DNA of 64,000 nucleotides from Cystobacter fuscus (lineage in GTDB: Bacteria > Myxococcota > Myxococcia > Myxococcales > Myxococcaceae): NCBI RefSeq assembly GCF_002305875.1, contig NZ_CP022098.1:7936001-8000000 (forward strand), read 5' to 3'. The notes under the pieces are model-generated. The model searched no databases. It was given only the letters and a program-made list of their open reading frames with translations, and was not told the origin of the DNA. Positions 18,665-27,019 of this stretch are shown here, piece after piece. The stretch's first letter is position 1. Every line of letters starts with the position of its first letter. A program made the translations under genes and the position numbers.

Positions 18665-19537
18665 TCACTCCCGGGACAGCCACTCCTGGCGGAGGAACCC
18701 GACCAGGGCCCGCGCCAGCTCCTCGGGGTGGTCGAGCGGGACGAAGTGGGTTCCGCCCGGAATGTCCACCCGGGTGGAGCGCGGGAAGCCCGCCTGGAGT
18801 TCGGCCATGCCCTGCTCGCTGGTGACGATGCTGTCCGCCGCGCGGATGAGCAGCGCCGGGATGTCCACGAGCGGCAGGAGCGGACGGAGATCCCCGGGGC
18901 TCCAGGTGGCGTAGGTCTGGGAATCGAACTTGACCGAGAAACCCTCGGGCGTCTGCTTCAGGCCCGTGGCGATGAAGTCCCACAGGGCCGCCTCGGTCAC
19001 GCCCACGCTCGTCTTCTGGATGCCACGGATGAGCTGGCGGATCGCCGTCTCCGCGTCCGCGTGGCTCCGCCGGATGCTGTCGGCCCGCGCATGGAAGAAC
19101 TCCACCTGCCAGGAGGGCACTCGTGGATCGATGTCGACCCAGGCGAGCGCCGAGGGGCGCGGACAGTCCGCCTCCCCGCGCGCGCAGCGTGCCGCGAAGG
19201 CCGTGACGGCCAGAGCGCCCGCCGAGTGCCCGATGACCGCCAGGCGTGACGGTGCGAGGTGGCGCGCGACGCGCTCCAGGTCCGTGGCGTGATCGGCCGG
19301 GTTGTAGGCGGGCGGATGAACAGGCTCGCTGTCACCGTGTCCGCGCATGTCCATGAGCACGGCGCGCACGTCCAGCTCGCGCAGGAGCAGCCGCGCGACC
19401 GGCCGCCACACGCCGCGGTGACTGCTGTTGCCATGAGCGAACAGGAGCGTCGGCGCACCCGGACCCGCCCCCAGCACCTCACAGGCGATGCGAGGGCCCG
19501 GGCCCTCGACGAACAGCGCCTGTTCGCTCGCGCTCAT
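18665..19537 (-). CDS. Alpha/beta hydrolase
   Basis: A 290-residue alpha/beta hydrolase. The HGNSSHRGVWRPVARLL segment near residue 35 is the oxyanion-hole region, DMRGHGDSEPVH follows, and the nucleophile elbow is VIGHSAGALAVTAFA with a serine. The acid and catalytic His are in IRAADSIVTSEQG and GGTHFVPLDHPEEL. Substrate cannot be told. Its start overlaps the stop of the upstream thioesterase by four bases (ATGA), so the two form a coupled pair. They run convergent to the FAAL operon, and a role in releasing or turning over its acyl product is possible but only a guess from position. Confidence 0.85.
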   Translation of the reverse strand: MSASEQALFVEGPGPRIACEVLGAGPGAPTLLFAHGNSSHRGVWRPVARLLLRELDVRAVLMDMRGHGDSEPVHPPAYNPADHATDLERVARHLAPSRLAVIGHSAGALAVTAFAARCARGEADCPRPSALAWVDIDPRVPSWQVEFFHARADSIRRSHADAETAIRQLIRGIQKTSVGVTEAALWDFIATGLKQTPEGFSVKFDSQTYATWSPGDLRPLLPLVDIPALLIRAADSIVTSEQGMAELQAGFPRSTRVDIPGGTHFVPLDHPEELARALVGFLRQEWLSRE

Positions 19538-19968
19538 GGCCGGAACTTCCGTGGCAGCAGGGTGTAGGTGCCCAGGGCGGTCGCCACGTGTCGGCCGCCC
19601 TCGGTCCGCGCATCCATCCGGGCATGGAACAGCTCACTGCCTTTCTTGAGCAGCTCGCCCGTGGTGATCACCCGCTCACGGGCGGCGACCTCCAGGAAGT
19701 TCACCTTGAACTCCGCCGTGACGAGCCAGTTTCCCTCGCTCCGGGTGGCACAGGCGAACCAGCCCACGCTGTCGAGCACGGTGGCGATGAGGCCTCCGTG
19801 GATGCAGCCCGCGCCGTTGTTGTGACGGTCATCCGGCTCGAGCGCGAGCCGCGCCCGCCCCGGTGCCAGCTCCTCGAGGGTCTGCTTCACGAAGCTCAGC
19901 GCGGGCGTGCGATCGAAGAGCCTGCGGAGTGAGGCGAAGTACAACTCGTTGGGTGACTCGGACGTCAT
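19534..19968 (-). CDS. PaaI-like hotdog thioesterase
   Basis: A 144-residue hotdog-fold thioesterase. The family motif is NNGAGCIHGGLIATVLDSVGWFA, split here as HNNGAGCIHGGLIATVLDS near residue 50, the HGG loop that holds the CoA thioester. The frame opens upstream at 20040, but MTSESPNELYF at 19968 is the plausible start, preceded by a GGGGGAGAGCC purine stretch. It is translationally coupled to the downstream hydrolase. The substrate could be an acyl-CoA or acyl-ACP; the neighbouring lipid operon makes an acyl thioester credible, though the pair is on the opposite strand. Confidence 0.84.
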   Translation of the reverse strand: MTSESPNELYFASLRRLFDRTPALSFVKQTLEELAPGRARLALEPDDRHNNGAGCIHGGLIATVLDSVGWFACATRSEGNWLVTAEFKVNFLEVAARERVITTGELLKKGSELFHARMDARTEGGRHVATALGTYTLLPRKFRP

Positions 19969-20105
19969 CGGCTCTCCCCCGGAGGCGAGGAACGTGAAGA
20001 GGACGCTCAGTATAGGTGTTTTTTTCGAGAGGCGTTGCAACCGTGCGTGGCCGCGGGCAGAAGGCGCGCGGCGGTCCTCCCGGGCCGCCGTTCGCTGGAG
20101 GAACG

Positions 20106-21467
20106 ATGTCCCGCACGTGGAGCATGTCCACGCTGTCCTGCGGCACGCTGTCGACGCCGGATGGCACGATCACCGCGTCCAGCGCGTGGCTCGTCGCCGA
20201 GGAGCTGACCCAGCACGACAGGGCCGTGGAGCTGGTGACGCACGAGGCGGGGCACAACCTCTCCCTGGGCCACGCGCGCTCGCGCGACTTCGGCGCCGAG
20301 CCGCTCGGCTACCTGGGCACCCCGGGAACCGTCGTGGAGTACGGGGACGTCTTTTCCACCATGGGCGCGTGGAACCTGGGCCATTACGCGGCGCCGCACA
20401 AGGCACGCATCGGCTGGCTGGACGCGGCCTCGGTGGCGCGGGTGGAGGGCGTGGGGGGCACCTTCACGCTCGCGCCGGTGGTGTCCTCCGGTGGGTTGAA
20501 GGCCCTCAGGCTTCGCCGTGGCTCCACGAGTGGTGGCTGGCTGTGGTTGGAATACCACCAGCCGCTGGGTGCCTATGAGGGGACGCTGGATGCCCAGGCC
20601 TTCGGCGGCGCGCTCGTGCACTACGAGGACGCGGAGACGCGGGAGCGCTCGGACCTGATCGACTTCACGCCGGAGACCGCGTCCTGGAGCGATCCCGTGC
20701 TGCGGCCGGGAAGGACGTGGAACGACCCGTACAGCGACCTCTCCGTGACGGTGGAGTCCGCGACGACCGCGGGGCTCACGGTGAGCGTGCGGTATGAGCG
20801 GAAGCCGTGCGTACGGGCACTTTCCCAGGTGAAGGCGACGCCCTTCTCGGACACGGCGTCACCCGGGGGGCGGCCGGAGTTCGAGCTGGCCCTCACCAAT
20901 CCGGACTCGGCGGGTTGCGGCCCGAGCACCTTCCAGCTCTCGCCCATCATTCCCAGCGGCTGGAGCGCCGATCCCCTGCCCTCGCAAGTCACGGTCGCCG
21001 CATCCAGCACGGCCTATCTGACCCTCCAGACGTATGTGCCCTACCGCATGGAGCTCGGCCTCTACACGGCGGGCGTGGCCGTCACCCGCGACGGCTACAC
21101 GGTGGAGGGCACGAGCACGGTGAGGCTCGTCGAGCGCTGCATCCAGACACCGCCCACGCTCGTGTTGTCTCCGGCGACGCGGACGGCGGCGGCGGGCTCG
21201 ACGGTCACCTGGACGGTGAACGTGACCAACAACGACTCCGCCTCGTGCAATTGGGTCTGGTATGACTTCGTGTCCACCCTGCCCTCGGCGTGGGAGACGA
21301 TCTGGTCCGATTGGGGAGTGAATCTGCCTCCGGGCGGGACCTTCACCTTCACGATGACGAAGACCCTTCCCACGAGCGCGCGGGGGAGCCACACGGTGGA
21401 CCTGCGGCTCCATCAGGATGACTTCGGCCTCGCGGCGAGCACCACGGCCACCGTGGTGGTGGAGTAG
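20106..21467 (+). CDS. M11-like zinc metallopeptidase lacking its N-terminal region
   Basis: A 453-residue protein with the zinc site THEAGHNLSLGH near residue 42 and a Met-turn FSTMGAWNLGHYAAPHKARIGWL, cut here as GAWNLGHYAAPHKARIG. Both match gametolysin-like (M11) peptidases of myxobacteria. Two Ig-like/NEW3-type beta domains follow, with paired cysteines (PCVRAL, AGCGPS, ERCIQT, SCNWVW). Family members normally have a signal peptide and roughly 150-250 residues before the zinc site; here there are about 40 and no signal. A GGAGG five bases before ATG 20106 allows initiation, and a TAG at 20013 closes the frame. It is most likely a 5'-truncated relic, but it may still be translated. Confidence 0.7.
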   Translation: MSRTWSMSTLSCGTLSTPDGTITASSAWLVAEELTQHDRAVELVTHEAGHNLSLGHARSRDFGAEPLGYLGTPGTVVEYGDVFSTMGAWNLGHYAAPHKARIGWLDAASVARVEGVGGTFTLAPVVSSGGLKALRLRRGSTSGGWLWLEYHQPLGAYEGTLDAQAFGGALVHYEDAETRERSDLIDFTPETASWSDPVLRPGRTWNDPYSDLSVTVESATTAGLTVSVRYERKPCVRALSQVKATPFSDTASPGGRPEFELALTNPDSAGCGPSTFQLSPIIPSGWSADPLPSQVTVAASSTAYLTLQTYVPYRMELGLYTAGVAVTRDGYTVEGTSTVRLVERCIQTPPTLVLSPATRTAAAGSTVTWTVNVTNNDSASCNWVWYDFVSTLPSAWETIWSDWGVNLPPGGTFTFTMTKTLPTSARGSHTVDLRLHQDDFGLAASTTATVVVE

Positions 21468-21680
21468 CCCCCGCGCGGGGCGGCGGAAATCGAAGCCGCT
21501 AAGGCCGGATTCGCCTCCACTCGGGACCAGAGGCACACCCCCCGTTTCCCCTCTGAAAATGGGGCGCCCAACGACACGTGCCCCCTTCCCATCATTCAGC
21601 CGGTCCGATTTCGGGCTGTTTTCCCCTATCCAGCGTGCTCGGTAACACCGGGCTGCCGTCGCGCCCCATGGCCGGGATGT

Positions 21681-21956
21681 CTACGGCTCTAGGAAGAATA
21701 CAAAGTCTTCCACGCACTCCCCTCCAACAACCTCGCACTCAAAGCCATCAATTCTGCCAGGAGGATACTCAAACACCTTCCACGTCACGACCACATCATC
21801 AAAAGAGTAGTCCGCCCAATGTTCACGCGGTGCCCCGCCGCCGCCCTCCTCCCCGGGCACTGTCTCCCAATCAAGGTAACTGAAAGGCACCTCAACAATT
21901 TCATCAGTTTCGTCAACCCGGATCTTCGCTGTGGTATTGCTCCGAACGTGCGCCAT
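21681..21956 (-). CDS. Small protein in the SitA operon, candidate second immunity factor
   Basis: A 91-residue acidic protein with no family I recognise (start MAHVRSNTTAKIRVDETDEI; aromatic and acidic C-terminus ECVEDFVFFLEP). It follows the DUF2019 gene by 21 bases on the same strand and shares the lower GC of the toxin module, so it is presumably co-transcribed. Position and size suggest an accessory or immunity protein, which is inference only. No signal peptide or membrane segment is visible. Confidence 0.6.
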   Translation of the reverse strand: MAHVRSNTTAKIRVDETDEIVEVPFSYLDWETVPGEEGGGGAPREHWADYSFDDVVVTWKVFEYPPGRIDGFECEVVGGECVEDFVFFLEP

Positions 21957-21977
21957 TGTTGCCCCTTTATGTGGTCC

Positions 21978-22331
21978 TTAATCAACATCCAACTTCCAAG
22001 TGCCCTCATCCCAATACTTCAACGCCCGGGATGCCTCAAAAGGAATCAGACCTTCACCCTTGGCGGCCTCCCTAAGAACGGGCAAGGCTTGTTCCGGCCT
22101 ATCGCTAAGCAAGAAACCCGCCGCGTAGACTCGCACATCCATACGTGAGTGCGTCAGCAGTCGTGCGAGTGCATCCCGTCCAGCCTCGCCATGGTCGCGT
22201 AGCTTCTTATAGGCGGCTATGTATCGCTTCGCTTCCTTATCCCCTCCCTTACTAGGGTCGCCACGCATGATAGCGTCTGTTTGTGCAGCCACGTTTCGGG
22301 CGAACTCCTCCACTATGCTCTCCAGGTCCAT
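21978..22331 (-). CDS. DUF2019 protein, candidate SitI-type immunity protein
   Basis: A 117-residue all-helical cytosolic protein. The first 50 residues (EEFARNVAAQTDAIMRGD, YIAAYKKLRDHG) and the HEAT-like C-terminus (MDVRVYAAGFLL, FEASRALKYWDEG) match the DUF2019 pattern, which is often found beside polymorphic toxins. Its ATG at 22331 shares a base with the TGA of the toxin gene (TGATG), so translation is coupled; a TTG six bases earlier is a less likely start. This arrangement is that of Myxococcus sitA-sitI pairs, where SitI neutralises the toxin delivered by outer-membrane exchange. Specificity for this toxin is inferred. Confidence 0.78.
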   Translation of the reverse strand: MDLESIVEEFARNVAAQTDAIMRGDPSKGGDKEAKRYIAAYKKLRDHGEAGRDALARLLTHSRMDVRVYAAGFLLSDRPEQALPVLREAAKGEGLIPFEASRALKYWDEGTWKLDVD

Positions 22332-23770
22332 CACCAAACCCCGTTCTTGATGTTCTCTATCGCAAGCAAACCGAATTCCCTCTGTGCCTCATAGGATTGA
22401 GTGCTAAGCCATTGCCGCACCGTCAGCCTTGTTGACTTGGTGATGAAAAATCGAATCCTTGAATGGAAGGCGCTCACCTTGTCGTGTAGCGCCTTGTCCA
22501 TTGCAATAGCGTTTTCAGTGTTGTGCAGGGCTTCTCCGCCAAACCGCTTCGCGTTGCCCGGAGTTTGCTCCACGATGTGATGCCATTCCTTTCCCGTGCC
22601 CGCTGGTCCCATGGCCGACTTGAAGCCACTAAACGACCCCCACGCCCTGTGCCCGCTGGGGAGGAGCTTACCCCGAGTCGGGGCAGGACGCCCAGCGCCA
22701 ACGCCCCGGGCAGCCATGGCCATGGCATGAGGCGCCAACACCACGCGGATCGTTCCCTCTGGCACAGAGACAATAAGTCGCTCGGCTCCGGTTGCCGTCT
22801 CCAGCAGGCCCAACCCGGTACGAGTCGCGACTTTCTCCGACGCTTGCGCGAATCCGGGGAGCTTCGGGGCCTTGGACGCAAGGGCCACCGTTTCACCAAT
22901 GGCCGCCGTCCCTACGATGACGAGAATCCGCACACTGTTGGGACCGATGACGCGCCCGAAACGCTCGCCAATCTCGCGCAATTCCGCAAAGGTAGAGGCC
23001 CGGGGTGCATCCTCGTAAAGCTGCGCATAGGCCCGCAGCAGATCGAAAAATTCATAACCGAGATAGCCCCACAAAGCGGCACTAAACACCAGGGCCGCGC
23101 CCTTTGTTATCGGCTCGGGCACTGGCGCCACCAGCAGCGCCATATAAACCGTGATGCTAATGCTAATCATCGCGAGCATTCGCGTAGGGTCGAGCATGGC
23201 CCGCACTTCCGCGTTTACGCCTTCCAAGGCAGGGCCCACCGCCAGGGCGAGAGCAAGGCTTCGCTTGTCGCCGTCCTGTAAGCGGGGCCCGTCTTCAAAC
23301 AGCGTCAGGCAATCCCCTGGGGTGCCGCACCGTTCGCAAAAAAGCCCATAGGACCGGGCCATGTCTGATTGCCACGCTTCGCCACTCAAGGGCGCGGAAG
23401 CCAACGCCAGCCTACGCCCGACATACAGAGGGGGGCGGGACGCGGCCACCCGAAGCGGCATGTTAAGCCAAAGGTTTGTCATGGCCGCCGAAAAGTCGGC
23501 GTCGCTCACATGCACCGGCGCGAAGTCTGTTGGCAGCTTGGTAAAGATAGCCTCTTCCTGGCCCCCGCCCTCGGCTTCCGAGTCCAGCGCCCACGGTTCG
23601 GGCGAGTCGTGCGGCGCGGGCGATCGGTAGCGGGAGGCCGTCAACCCTCCATCTATGGGGGCCCCCGTGGAGCACGCTGTCACCAGCATCAAAGCCGCCA
23701 GCGCCAGCGCACCCACGCGCAAGGGCCGCCGTGTGTCCACGGGGCGAGTATCGACAAAACGCCTAGACAT
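22331..23770 (-). CDS. SitA5-like lipoprotein polymorphic toxin
   Basis: A 479-residue toxin. Residues 1-33 form a lipoprotein signal ending LMLVTAC, with Cys33 followed by Ser, consistent with outer-membrane sorting. The next ~330 residues (LYVGRRLALASAPLSGEAW, CERCGTPGDCLTLFEDG, KRSLALALAVGPALEG, then a hydrophobic stretch at ~205-255) resemble, from memory, the shared N-terminal region of SitA5-family toxins of myxobacteria. The C-terminal ~110 residues are the variable toxin. It has KEWHHIVEQTPGNAKRF with His397/His398, then ALHNTENAIAMDKALHDKVSAFH, an HNH/LHH-like nuclease pattern. A good promoter and GGAGAGG ribosome site precede ATG 23770. No sitB-like gene is visible upstream. Confidence 0.85.
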   Translation of the reverse strand: MSRRFVDTRPVDTRRPLRVGALALAALMLVTACSTGAPIDGGLTASRYRSPAPHDSPEPWALDSEAEGGGQEEAIFTKLPTDFAPVHVSDADFSAAMTNLWLNMPLRVAASRPPLYVGRRLALASAPLSGEAWQSDMARSYGLFCERCGTPGDCLTLFEDGPRLQDGDKRSLALALAVGPALEGVNAEVRAMLDPTRMLAMISISITVYMALLVAPVPEPITKGAALVFSAALWGYLGYEFFDLLRAYAQLYEDAPRASTFAELREIGERFGRVIGPNSVRILVIVGTAAIGETVALASKAPKLPGFAQASEKVATRTGLGLLETATGAERLIVSVPEGTIRVVLAPHAMAMAARGVGAGRPAPTRGKLLPSGHRAWGSFSGFKSAMGPAGTGKEWHHIVEQTPGNAKRFGGEALHNTENAIAMDKALHDKVSAFHSRIRFFITKSTRLTVRQWLSTQSYEAQREFGLLAIENIKNGVW

Positions 23771-23820
23771 TGCCGCACCTCTCCGGGCGAGCTGCCCGAG
23801 CTGGAAGGCCAAACCCGCCG

Positions 23821-23849
23821 ATTACAGAGAGGGAAGACTGCGCGGTCAA
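23821..23849 (-). promoter_or_regulatory. Putative sigma-70 promoter of the sitA operon
   Basis: On the minus strand TTGACC (23849-23844) and TGTAAT (23826-23821) are separated by exactly 17 bases. Transcription would start near 23814, leaving a leader of about 44 bases before ATG 23770. This is one of the best consensus-like promoters in the window and suggests constitutive expression of toxin and immunity together. Confidence 0.55.
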
Positions 23850-23981
23850 GACGTCGGGTCTGGTAAGGCGCTGAGAGCCCATCAGTTAGGTTGTGTCTCC
23901 CTCGGGCCGGATGGGGCGGCGGCACTACTCACGCGCCTTTCCTTGCTCTCTCCCTTGCTCTACGGCGGGAAGGTGACGTTC

Positions 23982-24081
23982 CCTAAGGAGGCTGGAGGAA
24001 ATAACTTTGCCGATTCGGGCAGGAGGCTCGCTCGGGAGGTCAATTGCTCTCAGATAACTTATTTTCTCCAGCCTCCTAAGG
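23982..24081. repeat. Imperfect 24-bp inverted repeat beside the transposase
   Basis: The arm at 23982-24005 (core AAGGAGGCTGGAGG) and the arm at 24058-24081 (core CTCCAGCCTCCTAAGG) are inverted copies matching at about 20 of 24 positions, 52 bases apart. AAGGTGACG also recurs directly beside both arms (23970-23978 and 24078-24086). It lies in the 430-bp gene-free stretch between sitA and the transposase. It may be an IS end, a MITE-like fragment or a terminator; I cannot decide. Confidence 0.45.
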
Positions 24082-24203
24082 TGACGGTGCGGGGCCCCTG
24101 CGATTCCCACAGCTTGAGAGTGCACGGGCAGGTGAGTTGCCCCGGCTCCCTCTCGGCGCCCACCACGACAAAGCCCAGGGCACCCTCGTGAGTGGCAAGT
24201 TCA

Positions 24204-25592
24204 TCAGGCTGCCATCTTGAGCGGGTGAGGGGGAAGATAGGCCTTGGAGCGAGTGGCGAGGATTTTCGCCAGCAGCGAGCAAGGGGCGTTGGAGGCGAGA
24301 ATTCTGTCCACCTCGGACTGGAGGGTGGCTCGCACAATGTGCTCACTGGGTCCGGCCTCCTTGCGCAGAGTGCGGAACCACAGTGGCAGTCTGTCCCACA
24401 CCTGGTCAGCATACAGCAGGGAGAGCATCTGGAGCAGGCCCAAGCCAATGGCCGCGATGGCGACGAAGCGCTCATAGGCCTCCAGCTTACGAGCCACCTG
24501 TGCACGGTAGTGCTCGCCTGCGCGGTGCAGGTACTGTTCGCCATCCCCCCGCTTGCGCTTTTCCATGGCCTTCATCCAGAAGCGGTAGCAGAAAGCAAAC
24601 ACCCTTTCCACGAGGGCGCGGAAGCCCACCTCAATCTTGAATCTCCAGCCGTAGGCCACTACAATGGCCTCCGCGCTCAACGCAGTGCGAGTGGACAGGA
24701 ATATGGCTTTCCTGCCTTTGTCGTCAATCGACAGAATGAACTTGACGAGCCGCGTCTGCCAGTACAGCTCCACCTCATGCAGCAGCGCCTGCTGCCTACG
24801 TCCGTACAATTCCACTTCGACACCGCGAAACAACGCCCCGCGGGCAAGGAGTTCCTGGAGCACCACCTTCTTGCCGTACTTCTTCGGCCGCCCGCGCGTG
24901 CGCTTGCGGACTTTGGGCGCGGGCTCGAAGGCCACCGTGTTCAGTCGTACTCGGGCAATGAGGTGGAAGCCCGCACACAGCAACCCCTCAATGAAAGGTC
25001 GACAGGCATACTGGCAATCCGCAAGCACTGTTCCCGCCATGCGGGCGGTGGAAACCACCAGTTGGTGCATACGGGTGACATGGGTTACCTTTTGAGAAGG
25101 TGAGGCTTTGATTCCATCCTGAATGGAGAGTCTCACGGGAATGGCGAACAGGCGTGAGCCCGCTTGGGCCAGCAGGCTCAAGGCCCCCCAGAAGTGGCCC
25201 ATGACAAACTCCGGCTTGTTGTTGTCCTCCGAGGCCTGGTGCGGCGTCTTCACCCCCGGCATCTTCTTGCCCGCCTTGGCCGACACCAACCCGTCCACCA
25301 CGTACACCGGCTGGCCCTCCAGGTTCAGCACGGGGGCTTTGCGCCCGAGCAGTTCCACCCAGCGTGTGCACAACGCTTGCGCACTGAAGGCCGAGGAATG
25401 AAAAAAGTGCAGTAGGTTGTAGTACTCGCTGGAGGCCAGCCCGAAGTAACGGATGACGCTGGTCAGCCCTCAACCATCGAAGTGGAGCAGGAAGGCCCAG
25501 ACACTCAGGACGAACCAACCAAATGTCGCCTGGCGCCGAAACACGGCGCGCAACTCGGAGAGCCAGATGTCTACCTCGCGGACAAGTTCCAT
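24204..25592 (-). pseudogene. DDE transposase gene interrupted by an in-frame stop
   Basis: Read continuously from ATG 25592 (MELVREVDIWLSEL, then FRRQATFGWFVLSVWAF), the frame encodes a transposase of about 462 residues. A single TGA at 25472-25470, right after LLHFDG, splits it. Beyond the stop the same frame resumes GLTSVIRYFGLASSEYYNLL and continues to KMAA at 24204. The DDE-like parts are VYVVDGLVSAKAGKKMPGVK, VLADCQYACRPF and WRFKIEVGFRALVE, resembling IS4/IS701-type DDE_5 transposases. The exact IS family could not be named and no clear terminal repeats were found. Without readthrough the enzyme lacks its N-terminal 40 residues or more, so the element is probably immobile. It separates the sitA module from the SUKH gene. 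Confidence 0.8.
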
Positions 25593-25885
25593 CTCGACGC
25601 TACCTCTGAAGTCACAACTCCAGAAGTCAACCAGGAGCAAGCAGCGCGCCATTCCCCCACAGGCGCTTCAACTGCATCGACCTCGCACTCCACGCTTACA
25701 ACTTCAGATAACGGAGAACTTTTCACTCACGAGCTCTCAGCGGCTTGAGTCACTTCTCGCTGGCTGGCAGGTGATTTCCATCCAAGACGCGCACCAGGTA
25801 GCCCACCCCGTGAGGGCCACCTGGTCCGGCGTGTACCCAAAGGCTGCTCCGCCTCACCACCCGGCCCGGCGCACAGCCCGCGTGC

Positions 25886-26437
25886 CTATGCCTCGCCGTA
25901 GGTCTCGATGAACTCGTCGATGACGTTGACGATGTGGGTGGAGAAGTCCCGAAAGTGCTTCGCCTTCTTGCCGCCGAGGAGCTGGGGCAGCGCGAACGTC
26001 TCGTCGTGGTAGTAGGGCACGACCCCCAGCTCCCCCTCCGGGCTCCGGTCGCGCGGATTGAAGCACCAGAAGTTCTCCACCGAGTCGGAGTCGATGCGCT
26101 GGAAGAACAGGGCCTCCTTGATGGCCTCCTCCACGTCGGGGTCATCTCCGTCCGCGGCGTCGGAAGGATCTGGCGCCGCCGCATGCAGATAGTCCGGGCG
26201 CTCCATTCCGATGAGCTCCTCGCCGCCATACCTCACCGTGAAGGTGCCGTAGGTACGGAGGAAATGCACATAGCTGGGCGGGAGCTTCAGCTCGTATTTC
26301 GACTCCAGCGCCAACACCTCCGTGGCGGTGAGGGGCTTGGAGAACTCCAACGACATGTCTTCCTTCTCGCTCGCGAAGGCCTCGAGCCGCTTCACGGCCC
26401 CGGCCACCTCGTTCTCGCTCACCTTCGTCGACGACAT
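25886..26437 (-). CDS. SMI1/KNR4 (SUKH) family protein, orphan immunity candidate
   Basis: A 183-residue SUKH-superfamily protein. The family core is visible: LTATEVLALESKYELKLPPS followed by YVHFLRTYGTF near residue 58, then FWCFNPRDRSPEGELGVVPYY near 120, and an acidic insert (DAADGDDPDVEEA). SUKH proteins commonly act as immunity factors against polymorphic nuclease toxins. It lies on the same strand as the SitA operon but upstream of it and across the IS remnant, with no toxin of its own, so it may be an orphan immunity gene. Cytosolic; no signal peptide. Confidence 0.8.
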   Translation of the reverse strand: MSSTKVSENEVAGAVKRLEAFASEKEDMSLEFSKPLTATEVLALESKYELKLPPSYVHFLRTYGTFTVRYGGEELIGMERPDYLHAAAPDPSDAADGDDPDVEEAIKEALFFQRIDSDSVENFWCFNPRDRSPEGELGVVPYYHDETFALPQLLGGKKAKHFRDFSTHIVNVIDEFIETYGEA

Positions 26438-27019
26438 GCGAACTCCAATGGCTCAGCCAACACCTGAGGGGGCGACAAGATACTCCGGCATCCAGGAAAA
26501 GAGGAAGCCGATTGAAGGCGCACCCCACGGCGTGCCAAGGATGGAAGACCGACTTGAGCCGCCTGTCGAGAGGGGTGGGGCCAGACTCCCCAGCAGGCGT
26601 CATGCCGGGGCAACCCATCAGACGAGCCCCTGGAACATCGGGCGCTCCCTATCATGGGCGAGGTGAATCTCCACGCTGGCCCCGCTCGCGAGGGAACACC
26701 CCCAGGGAACTGGAAGGACCAGAAGGCGCTGGGAGGAATGGTCCTTGGGGACGCGCATGTTGCGCCTGTGAGGATCAGTTGGCCGCAGCGCACGCCAGGC
26801 TCCTCCACCAGGAGAAAGGAATGACGCTCCAGTTGCAGGATCGACCCGTGCCGACCTTCCGGCCCATTCCGTGGAAGCCTGTTTCCGACCCGAGACATGA
26901 ACCCGGGCTCTCCCCTGTCGCTCGTGGATCCGGTCAAACAGCACATGGCCGGGGAGGCGGGCATCCGAGCGTACCGAGACCACGAAGCCCGCCTTCGCGG
27001 CGCATGGGGGGCGAGGAAG
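26438..27019. other. Gene-poor stretch upstream of the hybrid kinase
   Basis: No convincing gene. A 73-codon frame at 26821-27042 on the plus strand has a good AGGAGAAAGGA ribosome-site-like sequence. Its translation is proline/arginine-rich without family features, and it runs into the kinase start, so I do not call it. The stretch probably holds the kinase promoter and the SUKH promoter, neither of which I can point to. Confidence 0.4.

Noticed and set aside
21469-21483. GC-rich hairpin after the metallopeptidase gene
   Set aside because: The stem is only five base pairs around GCCCC/GGGGC, which is expected by chance in this composition.
24050-25712. TCAGATAAC at 24050-24058 and 25704-25712 as target-site duplication of the IS
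   Set aside because: Nine-base direct repeats appear once each, but no inverted termini lie inside them. Chance is not excluded.
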